Shown here piece by piece: positions 16,681 to 25,360 of a DNA stretch of 51,350 bases (positions are counted from its first letter, which is position 1; each line of letters starts with the position of its first letter). Both the position numbers and the translations under genes were made by a program. Source of the stretch: an uncultured Gammaproteobacteria bacterium (GTDB taxonomy: Bacteria > Pseudomonadota > Gammaproteobacteria > Arenicellales > JAANXG01); NCBI GenBank assembly GCA_945787105.1, contig CALZGZ010000225.1, positions 1 to 51,350 of the forward strand, read 5' to 3'. A model generated the notes under the pieces. The model had not been told where the DNA came from. It worked only from the letters and a program-made list of their open reading frames with translations, and did no database searches.

Positions 16681-17397
16681 ATGTATGACGTTGCGAGCCA
16701 GTTAGACCAGCTCAATCCGCGGGCCGCGAAAGGCCTCGGTGGCCGTTTCTACGGGGTTTATTGCGCAACGGTTACCGACATTAAAGATCCGGACGGGCAG
16801 GGCCGGGTGCAAATTCAACTGCCTTGGTCGCCAGATAACGAAGGCAGCCTGTACAAGGTATGGGCGCGGCTCGCAACATTCATGGCGGGAAACAATCGAG
16901 GCAGCTGGTTTATCCCGGAAGTCGATGACGAAGTGCTGGTCAGTTTCGAAGCAGGTGATACCCGGCGACCATACGTCATCGGCAGCCTGTGGAATGGCAG
17001 CGACGCCGCGCCGGAATCGATGGATGGAGGCGGACAAAATAATATTCGCAGCATCCGTTCGCGCAATGGCGTGGTGATCAGTATCGACGACAGCAGTGGA
17101 CAGGAAAGCCTGACGCTAAAAACACCGGGCGGCCAGGAAGTGATTCTGAAAGATGGGCCGGGATCGATCGATATTCACGACAGCAACGGCAACTCGGTCA
17201 AGCTCGAAGCGAGCGGCGTCACCGTCAACGCTTCCGCCAATGTGACCGTGAATGGAAGCATGGTGAAAATCTCGGCGGGAATGGTAACCGTCGATGCGGG
17301 AATGTCCCGCTTCAGCGGGGTCGTGCAGGCGGATACGGTGATTACCAACAGCGTTATCAGCGCCTCCTACACGCCGGGAGCGGGAAACATATGGTAA
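16681..17397 (+). CDS. Spike protein, gp5/baseplate V-like with beta-helix
   Basis: A 238-aa central spike. Residues about 20-105 form the OB-fold of gp5/gpV proteins (YCATVTDIKDPDGQGRVQIQLPW, YKVWARLATFMAGNNRGSWFIPEVDDEVLVSFEAGDTRRPYVIGSLWNG). Residues about 125-230 are short hydrophilic strands with a repeated VT(V/I)N/DA rhythm (VTVNASANVTVNGSMVKIS, MVTVDAGM), which predicts a trimeric beta-helix needle. The C-terminus ends in GNIW with no metal-binding tip domain. Hub, spike and the next gene follow without gaps: the start is one base after the hub stop and the stop overlaps the next gene by seven bases. Confidence 0.92.
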   Translation: MYDVASQLDQLNPRAAKGLGGRFYGVYCATVTDIKDPDGQGRVQIQLPWSPDNEGSLYKVWARLATFMAGNNRGSWFIPEVDDEVLVSFEAGDTRRPYVIGSLWNGSDAAPESMDGGGQNNIRSIRSRNGVVISIDDSSGQESLTLKTPGGQEVILKDGPGSIDIHDSNGNSVKLEASGVTVNASANVTVNGSMVKISAGMVTVDAGMSRFSGVVQADTVITNSVISASYTPGAGNIW

Positions 17398-19505
17398 GCG
17401 GCCTGCTCAAGCATGATGCCCGGTGGCTAACACCGGCTCCACTGTGGCGCGGTATCGGTGATCTTGCCGACAACGATACGCGCAAGAAGTTTAATCGCCC
17501 CACAATCCTGCGTTTCAAGAATGACAGTTTCATGGATGAGCTGTTGGCGCTGTTGAGTTACTACCCGGAAAAACTGCGGGAGTGGGAGGCGGTTCCGGAA
17601 ACCTGGCGCGAGCCGATGCGTGAACCGTCTATCTTGCGGAAACTATCCGTTCCGGAACCGATATCGTTTTTCAATACCCGACAAAAGCGAGCCATAGAAA
17701 AACGCAACCCACTGCCGCTGAATACCGATAACGATGAGGAAGATGGTCTGCTCAAGCTCTACCAGCCTTCGCAGCAACGCTTTTATCTGGTGAGTGCTTC
17801 GCTGGTTTGCCGTACGGCGGGGCTGCCGGATCGAACGGTCAGCAGGGAAAAACAGGAACAGTCTGCCTTTGTTATTCGCCGCATCGTACCGGACGATGAT
17901 GTGGTGACTTTTCGTCAAAGCGGCAGGCTGGAGGTTTCGAAGGGGGCGATCCAGGGTGCCCGCGAATACGCCTATGTGTCTACCGAAACCGGGTATCAAT
18001 GGCGGGAAATCGGCAGCGATAATGTTTTGCAATCGAACCACCTGGTTGAAAACGAAGAGCGATTGCCGATGTTCACCGTTGGCTACGAACAGCTGGATGG
18101 TTACAAGCGAAAACTGATGTCGGGGTTGTTACCGGTCGGTAAACGCGAAGCCTATGTGTCCGCGGGATCCTATGTCGAGGCGACCGACGAGCAGGACCAG
18201 AGCGCCGTGTTGAGCGAAAAGCGAGCCGCGTTTGAGAGCCTGCTAAAGCAGCAAGTGGGGGCACCATGGAGTTCTCTGCTGACACAGGCCAACAATGCAA
18301 CAATAGCGTTCACACCCGATCCAGAATTGACGCCGTCCGGCATAGAGGATGATTTTGGCGGGGCTCCCTCTGGGGGTAACGACGACAGCGTACGCACCTC
18401 GCGCGAACAGGTACAGACGATGTCCTGGTACGTGATCCTCGACCTGGCGGATTTTCTCAATCGCTACCTCAATGAGGTGTGGGTAGCGATCAGGGATACC
18501 AACCCCGCGGCACTGGGGACGAATACCCCGCAGCGCGATGTCTACGATCTTCTGCTAACTGTGCACGTCGAGGAGTCCCTTTTGGGGGGGCTTGTAGGAT
18601 CGACGTACATAGAAGATAAGGCCACGTCCTTGATCGATGCGCTGCAGCGAGTCATCAACGATCCGCAACTAGGCGTCGGGTTGGAGGCCGTTGAATCGCA
18701 GTATGTCTCCAACATTGATCTTCTCGACCCTGTTGCTGTTGCCGCCGCCGTAGAATCAGGGTGGCCGGATTTTATCTTTCCATTGGCCGATATTACGAGT
18801 CCGGGAGCGGTACTGATCGATAGCGCAGGTGTTTTTATTGATCTCGATGCCAGCCAGACCGTCGGCCTGGAGCCATACGAAATCCAGCATCTGAAGGTCG
18901 ATCGCCTGTGCGACATGATTATTGACGCGATCGCGATAAATGAAGATCTGCGGGCTCCCGAAACCCCGGTGCGACCGCCCAACGATAAACTGGATCAACG
19001 CGATGCGTTTTTCGTGGTGCGCTGTGTTTACGAAACGCCGAACTGCGGCCCTTTCCGGGAACTGCTGTTGAGTGATCCGACAAGACCCTTCGAACTGGCC
19101 TCGTTTTTCGATCCGGATGCGCCGGGACGGCCAATTCGCATACCGATGCCGCTGGATATCACGCCGGCGGGCTTACGCAAATACAGTCGCAACGCGACCT
19201 TCATGATTTCCGATTCGCTATGCGGAAAGATCAAGGGCATTCGCAAGATCACGCTCGGCGATCTGGTGTTGTCGGTCCTGCCCTGGCCGTTCCACAAGGA
19301 CTTGCCCAATATCAGCAAGCAAGGGCCCTGTAAGGATGGCGACAATCCCATCGGCATGTTCTGTTCATTGTCGATTCCCATCGTCACGTTGTGCGCGATG
19401 ATTTTGCTCATCATCATGGTGGCTCTGTTCGATCTGTTTTTCCGCTGGTTGCCATTGTTGTTCGTGTGTCTGCCGATTCCCGGCTTGAAGGGGAAAAATA
19501 AATGA
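17391..19505 (+). CDS. eCIS-associated protein of unknown function with C-terminal membrane segment
   Basis: A 704-aa protein whose ATG overlaps the spike gene by seven bases. The N-terminal half begins with a WLTPAPLWRGIGDL-like stretch and contains strand-rich segments; residues about 110-190 and 350-470 are partly charged and helical. The C-terminal 45 residues are Cys-containing and strongly hydrophobic (about 660-695: PIVTLCAMILLIIMVALFDLFF), ending in a short Pro/Lys tail. I know proteins with this type of tail at this position in other eCIS loci but no proven function. A tail-anchored membrane protein could tether particles to the cell during assembly or hold them until release; that is inference. 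It takes the place where PVC carries the PAAR-tip gene but shows no PAAR features. Confidence 0.7.
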   Translation: MVSGLLKHDARWLTPAPLWRGIGDLADNDTRKKFNRPTILRFKNDSFMDELLALLSYYPEKLREWEAVPETWREPMREPSILRKLSVPEPISFFNTRQKRAIEKRNPLPLNTDNDEEDGLLKLYQPSQQRFYLVSASLVCRTAGLPDRTVSREKQEQSAFVIRRIVPDDDVVTFRQSGRLEVSKGAIQGAREYAYVSTETGYQWREIGSDNVLQSNHLVENEERLPMFTVGYEQLDGYKRKLMSGLLPVGKREAYVSAGSYVEATDEQDQSAVLSEKRAAFESLLKQQVGAPWSSLLTQANNATIAFTPDPELTPSGIEDDFGGAPSGGNDDSVRTSREQVQTMSWYVILDLADFLNRYLNEVWVAIRDTNPAALGTNTPQRDVYDLLLTVHVEESLLGGLVGSTYIEDKATSLIDALQRVINDPQLGVGLEAVESQYVSNIDLLDPVAVAAAVESGWPDFIFPLADITSPGAVLIDSAGVFIDLDASQTVGLEPYEIQHLKVDRLCDMIIDAIAINEDLRAPETPVRPPNDKLDQRDAFFVVRCVYETPNCGPFRELLLSDPTRPFELASFFDPDAPGRPIRIPMPLDITPAGLRKYSRNATFMISDSLCGKIKGIRKITLGDLVLSVLPWPFHKDLPNISKQGPCKDGDNPIGMFCSLSIPIVTLCAMILLIIMVALFDLFFRWLPLLFVCLPIPGLKGKNK

Positions 19506-19897
19506 TTGATGCCGGTAATATATTTGGTCGCAGCATGGCATTTCCGCCACGCCTCGATACCGAACAGCGCGTCGCCTGGTCCAGCGCCTCGGACAACATC
19601 AGGGAATCCATTCAGATTATTTTGAGCACCGAACCCGGCGAGCGGTTAATGCTTCCGACCTTCGGCGCCGGGCTGAAACGATTTTTATTCGAACCAAACA
19701 CCGTATCCACCCACCGATTGATCGAGGAGAGTATCGCGCAGGCATTACAGCGTTGGGAACCGCGCATTCAATTGAGTGGCGTAAACATTGTGATCGACGA
19801 GGGAGACCCGACGGCATGCTGGGTATTCATTCGTTATTCACTGGTGGTCAATCAGCAGCAGGATCAGATGCAGTTGCGTGTGCAACTGGGCGAATGA
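19502..19897 (+). CDS. Baseplate wedge protein gp25-like (Pvc9-like)
   Basis: A 131-aa protein of the gp25/gpW family: FPPRLDTEQRVAWSSASDNIRESIQIILSTEPGERLMLPTFGAGLKRFLFEPN is the hallmark segment, containing the conserved E-PGER-P-G loop. The C-terminal strand pair IQLSGVNIVIDEGDP and WVFIRYSLVVNQQQDQMQLRVQL completes the fold. gp25 proteins nucleate sheath assembly at the baseplate. The start overlaps the preceding stop by four bases (ATGA), and the next gene follows 14 bases later. Confidence 0.93.
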   Translation: MIDAGNIFGRSMAFPPRLDTEQRVAWSSASDNIRESIQIILSTEPGERLMLPTFGAGLKRFLFEPNTVSTHRLIEESIAQALQRWEPRIQLSGVNIVIDEGDPTACWVFIRYSLVVNQQQDQMQLRVQLGE

Positions 19898-19911
19898 CAG
19901 GAGAAGCGTAA

Positions 19912-22203
19912 ATGCCATTGGACGAACCGGTTTTTGATTCGCGCACTTATAAGGAAATCCTGAACGAGGCGCTGGCCCGCGTTCCGACTCACAATCCGGA
20001 GTGGACCAATTTTAATGACAGCGATCCGGGTATTACGCTGTTGCAACTGTTTGCATTTATGACGGAATCAATCATTTACCGGGCCAACAGGATTCCGGAT
20101 CGTAATCGCAGGAAGTTTCTCAAGTTGCTGAATATCGGGCTGCGAGGTGCTGATGCCGCGGAAGGGCTGGTAAGCTTTAGCAATCCCCAGGGACCGGCAA
20201 CGGCAGTAACTATCGATAGTAATATTGGGTTGTCCGCGGGCGACATTGCCTACCGCACCAATAACGGACTCGATGTTCTTCCAGTCGACTACCGGCTTTA
20301 TTACAAGGCACCGATTGCAGAAACCCGTAAGTCGGAAATCAGGGAAATTTACGATAACCTTTACGCCAGTTTCGGCTTACCCAACACCAGCCTGGATTTT
20401 TACGAAACTCGTCAGTTCGCCTTGCCGCAAAGTGGGGCGGCACTGCCTTTACTGGATATCGCGGGGGAAACAGTCGATGGTTCTCTGTGGATTGCAATTC
20501 TAAGGCGTGGACCCGATTCGGTCGAAGCCGCCAGGGAAGCCCTCAATGGAAAAATCCTGACCCTGGGTGTTGTACCCGCGCTGTCGGAGTCTGGTAGCGT
20601 GTTATATCCGCGCAGGGTCGCGTCGATCAATGACGGACCTTCGCTGATCTTCGAAATCCCCAACGCCGAAACCAATGTCGCCCGTTACCAGCGCCTGGAA
20701 CCGCGTAATGGTCATGATCTGCTGGCTGCGCCCGGAACTGTTGAATTGACGCTGCCGAGCTTTGCGCCGGGCGATACGGACGAGGGACGCAGCAAACTTG
20801 GATACTGGGATTCCCTTGAACCGCTGGAGACGGGGGCCGGTGATTTTCCTCCCTCGCTGGAGGACACCAACGACGAAGATCGCCTGGTGACCTGGATTCG
20901 CATGCGCTCACCGGAAGCAACGACCGTGACCGAGACTCAGGAGGAGCAGATCGCGAGTCCGGAAGGCAGCAGGCAGGTCCGTAGCCCGATCAGTTGGGTC
21001 GGTATCAATGTGGCCAAAGTGCAACAGCGCTCCGAAGTAAACAACGAACAACTGCCGCGCGGTAGCGGCGAACCCGATCAAACCGCCAGGCTCAGCAATA
21101 CGCCGGTATTGGTGAACAGTGTACAACTCCATGTTAACGGAGAACTGTGGGAACGCATTGACGATCTGGATACGGCCGGACCGGAAGTGGAAATTTCAGC
21201 GCCACGGTTTTCATCGCAAAGTGCCGGTAGCGGTTTAAAGGCGCCGGTAAAAGTCAAGGTATACAGTGTCGATCGTGAATCCGGTGAAATTCGCTTTGGC
21301 AATGGATTGCGCGGTATGCGCCCGCCGAAGGGCGCTAATATTCAGGCGAGTTACGCCTACGGTGGTGGCCGCAGAGGTAGCGTCGGTATTGGTGTAATAA
21401 ACAAACACAATGCAGCGCAAACCGCATTGAAGGTCAGTAACCCGGTGCCGACCTGGGGTGGCGTCGATGCCGAATCACTGGCGCAAGCCGAAGCACGTAT
21501 GCCGTCCGTGGTTCGGCATCGCAATCGACTGGTTACCCTGGCGGATTACCGTGAAATTGTAGAAAACGCTCCAGGTGTCAATCTCGGGCGAGTGGAAGTG
21601 CTGCCCATCGTTCATCCCCGGCAACCGTTGCAGGACTCTCACGGGGTCGTAACCCTGATGGTCATCCCGGCTCAAGACCCACTGCATCCCGATGCGCCAC
21701 AGCCAGACAATGTATTTCTGAAAACCTTGTGTTCTTACCTCGAGCCGCGCCGCGTGCTTACGACCGAGCTGCATATCATCGGTCCTCAATATAAAAACCT
21801 GTGGGTATCCCTGAGCGTGGAAGTTATCCCCGGCTTCGATACGGCTCCCGTGGTAGAGGCAGTGCGTAAAGCAGTGATGGAGTTTCTCTCTCCCTTGCGC
21901 GGCGGCTTCAATGCCAGGGGCTGGCCGCTGAACAAGGCGGTCGAGGCCGGCGAGATTTCAGCCTTTGCCTCGCGCGTCGAAGGCGTGGCCAAAATCAACG
22001 AAATCCACATCGGTGACAGCAGCGGCACGCTCGCCATCGGTTTTTCCGTGCTCGGCCTGGAACTGCCGCGCCTGGCCGGGCTGTCTGTGGTTACCGGCGT
22101 TGCCCCTCTGATCGAAGAAATCCAGGCCAGCGAGCCTGCCGATCCCGATGCATCCGACGGCGTACAGATCATACCGGTACCCGTGGTTCCCGAAGAGTGT
22201 TAG
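19912..22203 (+). CDS. Baseplate wedge protein, baseplate J / Pvc11-like
   Basis: A 763-aa protein. The start has the signature of the 'putative baseplate assembly protein' family: RTYKEILNEALARVPTHNPEWTNFNDSDPGITLLQLFAFMTESIIYRANRIPDRN. Residues about 440-560 hold the gpJ-like core (RHRNRLVTLADYREIVENAPGVNLGRVEV), and the C-terminal part contains LWVSLSVEVIPGF, FNARGWPLNKAVEAGEISAFASRVEGVAKI typical of wedge proteins. With the gp25-like and Pvc12-like proteins it forms the wedges around the hub. It starts with a GGAG site and is followed by the Pvc12-like gene three bases after its stop. Confidence 0.92.
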   Translation: MPLDEPVFDSRTYKEILNEALARVPTHNPEWTNFNDSDPGITLLQLFAFMTESIIYRANRIPDRNRRKFLKLLNIGLRGADAAEGLVSFSNPQGPATAVTIDSNIGLSAGDIAYRTNNGLDVLPVDYRLYYKAPIAETRKSEIREIYDNLYASFGLPNTSLDFYETRQFALPQSGAALPLLDIAGETVDGSLWIAILRRGPDSVEAAREALNGKILTLGVVPALSESGSVLYPRRVASINDGPSLIFEIPNAETNVARYQRLEPRNGHDLLAAPGTVELTLPSFAPGDTDEGRSKLGYWDSLEPLETGAGDFPPSLEDTNDEDRLVTWIRMRSPEATTVTETQEEQIASPEGSRQVRSPISWVGINVAKVQQRSEVNNEQLPRGSGEPDQTARLSNTPVLVNSVQLHVNGELWERIDDLDTAGPEVEISAPRFSSQSAGSGLKAPVKVKVYSVDRESGEIRFGNGLRGMRPPKGANIQASYAYGGGRRGSVGIGVINKHNAAQTALKVSNPVPTWGGVDAESLAQAEARMPSVVRHRNRLVTLADYREIVENAPGVNLGRVEVLPIVHPRQPLQDSHGVVTLMVIPAQDPLHPDAPQPDNVFLKTLCSYLEPRRVLTTELHIIGPQYKNLWVSLSVEVIPGFDTAPVVEAVRKAVMEFLSPLRGGFNARGWPLNKAVEAGEISAFASRVEGVAKINEIHIGDSSGTLAIGFSVLGLELPRLAGLSVVTGVAPLIEEIQASEPADPDASDGVQIIPVPVVPEEC

Positions 22204-22206
22204 CAC

Positions 22207-25200
22207 ATGGATATCAACGGAACCCGCTATCACATACTTAACGGTCGCGACGACTGGGAGGCGCTGTTGCTCGAACAGCGTGTACGCGAGCTATTATGGG
22301 ATCGCGAACAAAATTACCTGAGCCTGCTGCCGGAAATTTTGCAGGTTCCCACTTCCGCCAGCAGTCAACGGTTAACCGAAACGGATTGCCGTGGCGCTGC
22401 GCAGGATCGATTCGGCAATTTCTTCTGGATCGCTGATAAAGGTGACGCTACGCCCGAGCACCCGTTACAGCCGGGTCAAAGTATTCGTATTCTGCCGGTT
22501 GCGGAACAGGAGAGCGGCGAGTACTGGTCGCTTGAACTGCTACAGCCAGGCGAAAAAGAGATATCCGACCATGAGCAGGATTTTATTGCAAAACCGGCTG
22601 CCAGGGAGCCCGTCATTGCGCAACTCAGCGGACTCACGATTACCCGGGAGCATTACCTGGTCGTCGGTACACTGAACCCCGGGGGGCTACTGGTTTTCGA
22701 TCTGCACGCGGGTGGGCCACCGTCGATTTTTATCTGGCCCGAAGCTGTGGATTTTCAACCTCTGGATATGGCGCCTGCCAAGGATGGCGGATTGTGGATT
22801 CTGGATCGCGATTCGGCCGCCGGTACTGGGCGCGCCTGGCGGCTTGACCGGCACATGCGCGTCATCAACATGGGTGCGCCGCTGAGCATTCCCGACGAAG
22901 AGGATGACCTTGTTTTTGCGCAATGCGAACCGGCGACCTCCGACGATGAAACGCCTGTACCTGTGCCAGTTAACCAGGTGCGCGCAGACTATGCGCTAAC
23001 CCTGATTGCGGAGCAGCCAAAAGCGCTCATCGGGCTTGAGGATGATTCATTGCTGGTGTTGGCCAAAGCGAGTGACGGCCCGCATTCATTGATAGAACGC
23101 TACGTCGATGCAAATCTGCAGGAAAGTTTCGCACTGGCTGGCGGAATCATCGAGGATATTTTTCCGGATGCTGTAATAACGGGCCATGATTTTGCCTTTG
23201 TCTCGCGTCAACCGGGTATTCAGGAACTGTTTCTGGGTGACCTGTCGGTGGTTTTGACCGGAGGCGATCAGGCGGTCAGTTTCGTGCTATCCGTCACGTC
23301 ACAGGGCATGCAATTGAAACCTCGGGCTGTCTTTATTCCCCTGCGCCGTTTCACCGGCAAGGCCCTGGTGAGCGGGGACAAAGGAATTTATTACGATCTC
23401 GACGAGCGCTGGTACCTGCTGACGGAGCAACCGCGGCGCCGGTTTGCAGACGCGGGCAGCCTGCAACTGCGCTTTGATGGCAAGCAAGCGGAGTGCCGCT
23501 GGCACCGTATCGTATTCGATGGCTGTATACCCGATGGCACGCGTGTGGAGGTTGCATCGCGCAGCGCCGACGATGAAGCCGAATTGCAATTCGAGCAGTG
23601 GTACGTGGAAGCAGATCCTTACCGGCGAGCCAACGGCAGCGAGTTTCCCTATTACGAGAATGGCGTATACAACACCGACGAGACACCGGGTGCAGGCAGC
23701 TGGGAGTGGCTATTCCACCATGCAAGCGGAAGGTTTGTCGAGTTACGCATCACATTTATCGGTAACAGGCGACTAAGCCCCAAATTGCGCAGTCTACGTG
23801 TTTATTACCCCAGGTTTTCCTATCGCGACCGATACCTGCCCGATCTATACGCCGAACAGGATGCGCAGGCGGGATTCCTCGAACGCTACCTTGCCAATGT
23901 GGAAGGCCTTTTTTCCTTTACTGAAACGCTGGTTGCCGATGCGCAGTTATTGTTCGATACGCGTACAACCCCCGATGAATACCTGGACTGGCTGGCGGGA
24001 TGGCTTGGCGGAATTATCGATCGTGATTGGGAGCCGATGCGCAAGAGACTATTTATCGACAACGCCGAATTGCTCTATCGCTGGCGAGGCACCCGTATCG
24101 GCATCCGCACCGCCTTGCGCCTGGCCATCGATGAGTGCCCGGGCGACAATATTTTCGAAGATCTTTTGCAGGAGCGATACAGCGAACCGGTTGGTGTTGG
24201 CGGTAGTAATGTGCGTATCGTGGAGCGCTTCACCCAGCGCCAGTTGCCTCGAGTCGCAACGGATACCGACAGCAACGATTCCTCTGTGCTGGCGACTACC
24301 AACATCTCGCAATCACTATCCGAACTCGGCGACAGCTATGGCCTCAGCCAGCGCTACCGCGAATTTCTTTATTGGAAATATCTGGCTGAAGCGGGAGATT
24401 CAGAATCGGCGCTGGAAATATTAAATACACGCTGGGTGCCTGCAATTCCCTACGTCTCATTTAACGATATAGCCTTCAGCCCCGAGCGCCCGCAGGCAAG
24501 CGCAGAATTGACGGACTGGACGCAGTTCGTACGGCGTGAACTGGCGCGCAGTACGCAATGGAGTCCTATGCAAGGCGGATTTGCCCTGCATGTCCGTTAC
24601 CAGGAGTGGTTACGTAAGCGTTACGCCGGCCTTGCCGGTAGTGGCGAAGCAATTGCTACACTGAATTTTGCCTGGCAGAACGACTACGAGGGTTTTGAGG
24701 CGATTCGATTTTCAGCCGTTCTGCCCGAGCAAGAAGCCAAAGCAGCGGACTGGCTTGCATTTACACAGGAAGGCATCGGTTTTACCTACAGCCCGGTCAA
24801 CGATGGCGAGACGGCCTACTATCGTGAATTCCTTGGGCGCCGTTATTCCCAGGTACGGCATCTGAACGAAGCACACGGTCTCGCCGGCGGCGAGCAATGG
24901 GCGGAGTTCGACGCTATTAACCTGCCGGCGGAAGATACGCTACCTGAAAATGTACGGGCCTTGTCGGACTGGATTACCTTCGTATCCCTGACCTTACCGA
25001 TGCGCAACAACGCGCACAAATTTACCGTGCTGGTACCAACCACACCGGGAGAGCTTCCTCAACAAAGGGAACAGCGCAAGTCCCGGGCCGAAAAAGTTAT
25101 CCGAATTGAAAAACCTGCACATACCGACTTTGACGTGAAGCTCTTCTGGGCCTTGTTCCAGGTAGGAACGGCGCGACTTGGCACGGACACGCTTGTTGGA

Positions 25201-25329
25201 GACGGGGCGCGTTTCGTCGGTGTGGTGCTAGGCGGTACTTACCTCGGGCAGGGCTATGTACAGAGCGCGCATCCCCGTGATGTGCAAGACAGACAATTAA
25301 TAGGCCGCGACCGACTGCAGGCAGGCTGA
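22207..25329 (+). CDS. Pvc12-like baseplate protein with P2 gpI-type domain and triple glycosidase-like repeat
   Basis: A 1040-aa protein. Residues about 70-400 look like beta-propeller-type repeats; about 480-535 a strand-rich domain; about 540-650 carries the tail protein I-like pattern (YLPDLYAEQDAQAGFLERYLANVEGLF, PDEYLDWLAGWLGGIIDRDWEPMRKRLFIDNAELLYRWRGTRIGIRTALRLAIDE) that defines Pvc12-type wedge proteins. After it, residues about 717-780, 798-860 and 871-930 form three related units of the form Y-x-E-F/W-L-x-x-R/K-Y ... LN ... F/AI ... P ... DW-x-x-F. This resembles a segment found in some GH42-type glycosidases, but no catalytic acid pair is evident, so a binding or spacer role is more likely. 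It is much longer than a minimal wedge protein. Confidence 0.85.
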   Translation: MDINGTRYHILNGRDDWEALLLEQRVRELLWDREQNYLSLLPEILQVPTSASSQRLTETDCRGAAQDRFGNFFWIADKGDATPEHPLQPGQSIRILPVAEQESGEYWSLELLQPGEKEISDHEQDFIAKPAAREPVIAQLSGLTITREHYLVVGTLNPGGLLVFDLHAGGPPSIFIWPEAVDFQPLDMAPAKDGGLWILDRDSAAGTGRAWRLDRHMRVINMGAPLSIPDEEDDLVFAQCEPATSDDETPVPVPVNQVRADYALTLIAEQPKALIGLEDDSLLVLAKASDGPHSLIERYVDANLQESFALAGGIIEDIFPDAVITGHDFAFVSRQPGIQELFLGDLSVVLTGGDQAVSFVLSVTSQGMQLKPRAVFIPLRRFTGKALVSGDKGIYYDLDERWYLLTEQPRRRFADAGSLQLRFDGKQAECRWHRIVFDGCIPDGTRVEVASRSADDEAELQFEQWYVEADPYRRANGSEFPYYENGVYNTDETPGAGSWEWLFHHASGRFVELRITFIGNRRLSPKLRSLRVYYPRFSYRDRYLPDLYAEQDAQAGFLERYLANVEGLFSFTETLVADAQLLFDTRTTPDEYLDWLAGWLGGIIDRDWEPMRKRLFIDNAELLYRWRGTRIGIRTALRLAIDECPGDNIFEDLLQERYSEPVGVGGSNVRIVERFTQRQLPRVATDTDSNDSSVLATTNISQSLSELGDSYGLSQRYREFLYWKYLAEAGDSESALEILNTRWVPAIPYVSFNDIAFSPERPQASAELTDWTQFVRRELARSTQWSPMQGGFALHVRYQEWLRKRYAGLAGSGEAIATLNFAWQNDYEGFEAIRFSAVLPEQEAKAADWLAFTQEGIGFTYSPVNDGETAYYREFLGRRYSQVRHLNEAHGLAGGEQWAEFDAINLPAEDTLPENVRALSDWITFVSLTLPMRNNAHKFTVLVPTTPGELPQQREQRKSRAEKVIRIEKPAHTDFDVKLFWALFQVGTARLGTDTLVGDGARFVGVVLGGTYLGQGYVQSAHPRDVQDRQLIGRDRLQAG

Positions 25330-25360
25330 ACTATCGGCTTAACGAATGGAGACAGGCGAC

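Noticed and set aside
14695..17397. LysM and PAAR domains expected near the adaptor and spike genes
   Set aside because: Reading all frames showed no LysM repeat after the Pvc7-type domain and no PAAR motif in the spike or the following gene.
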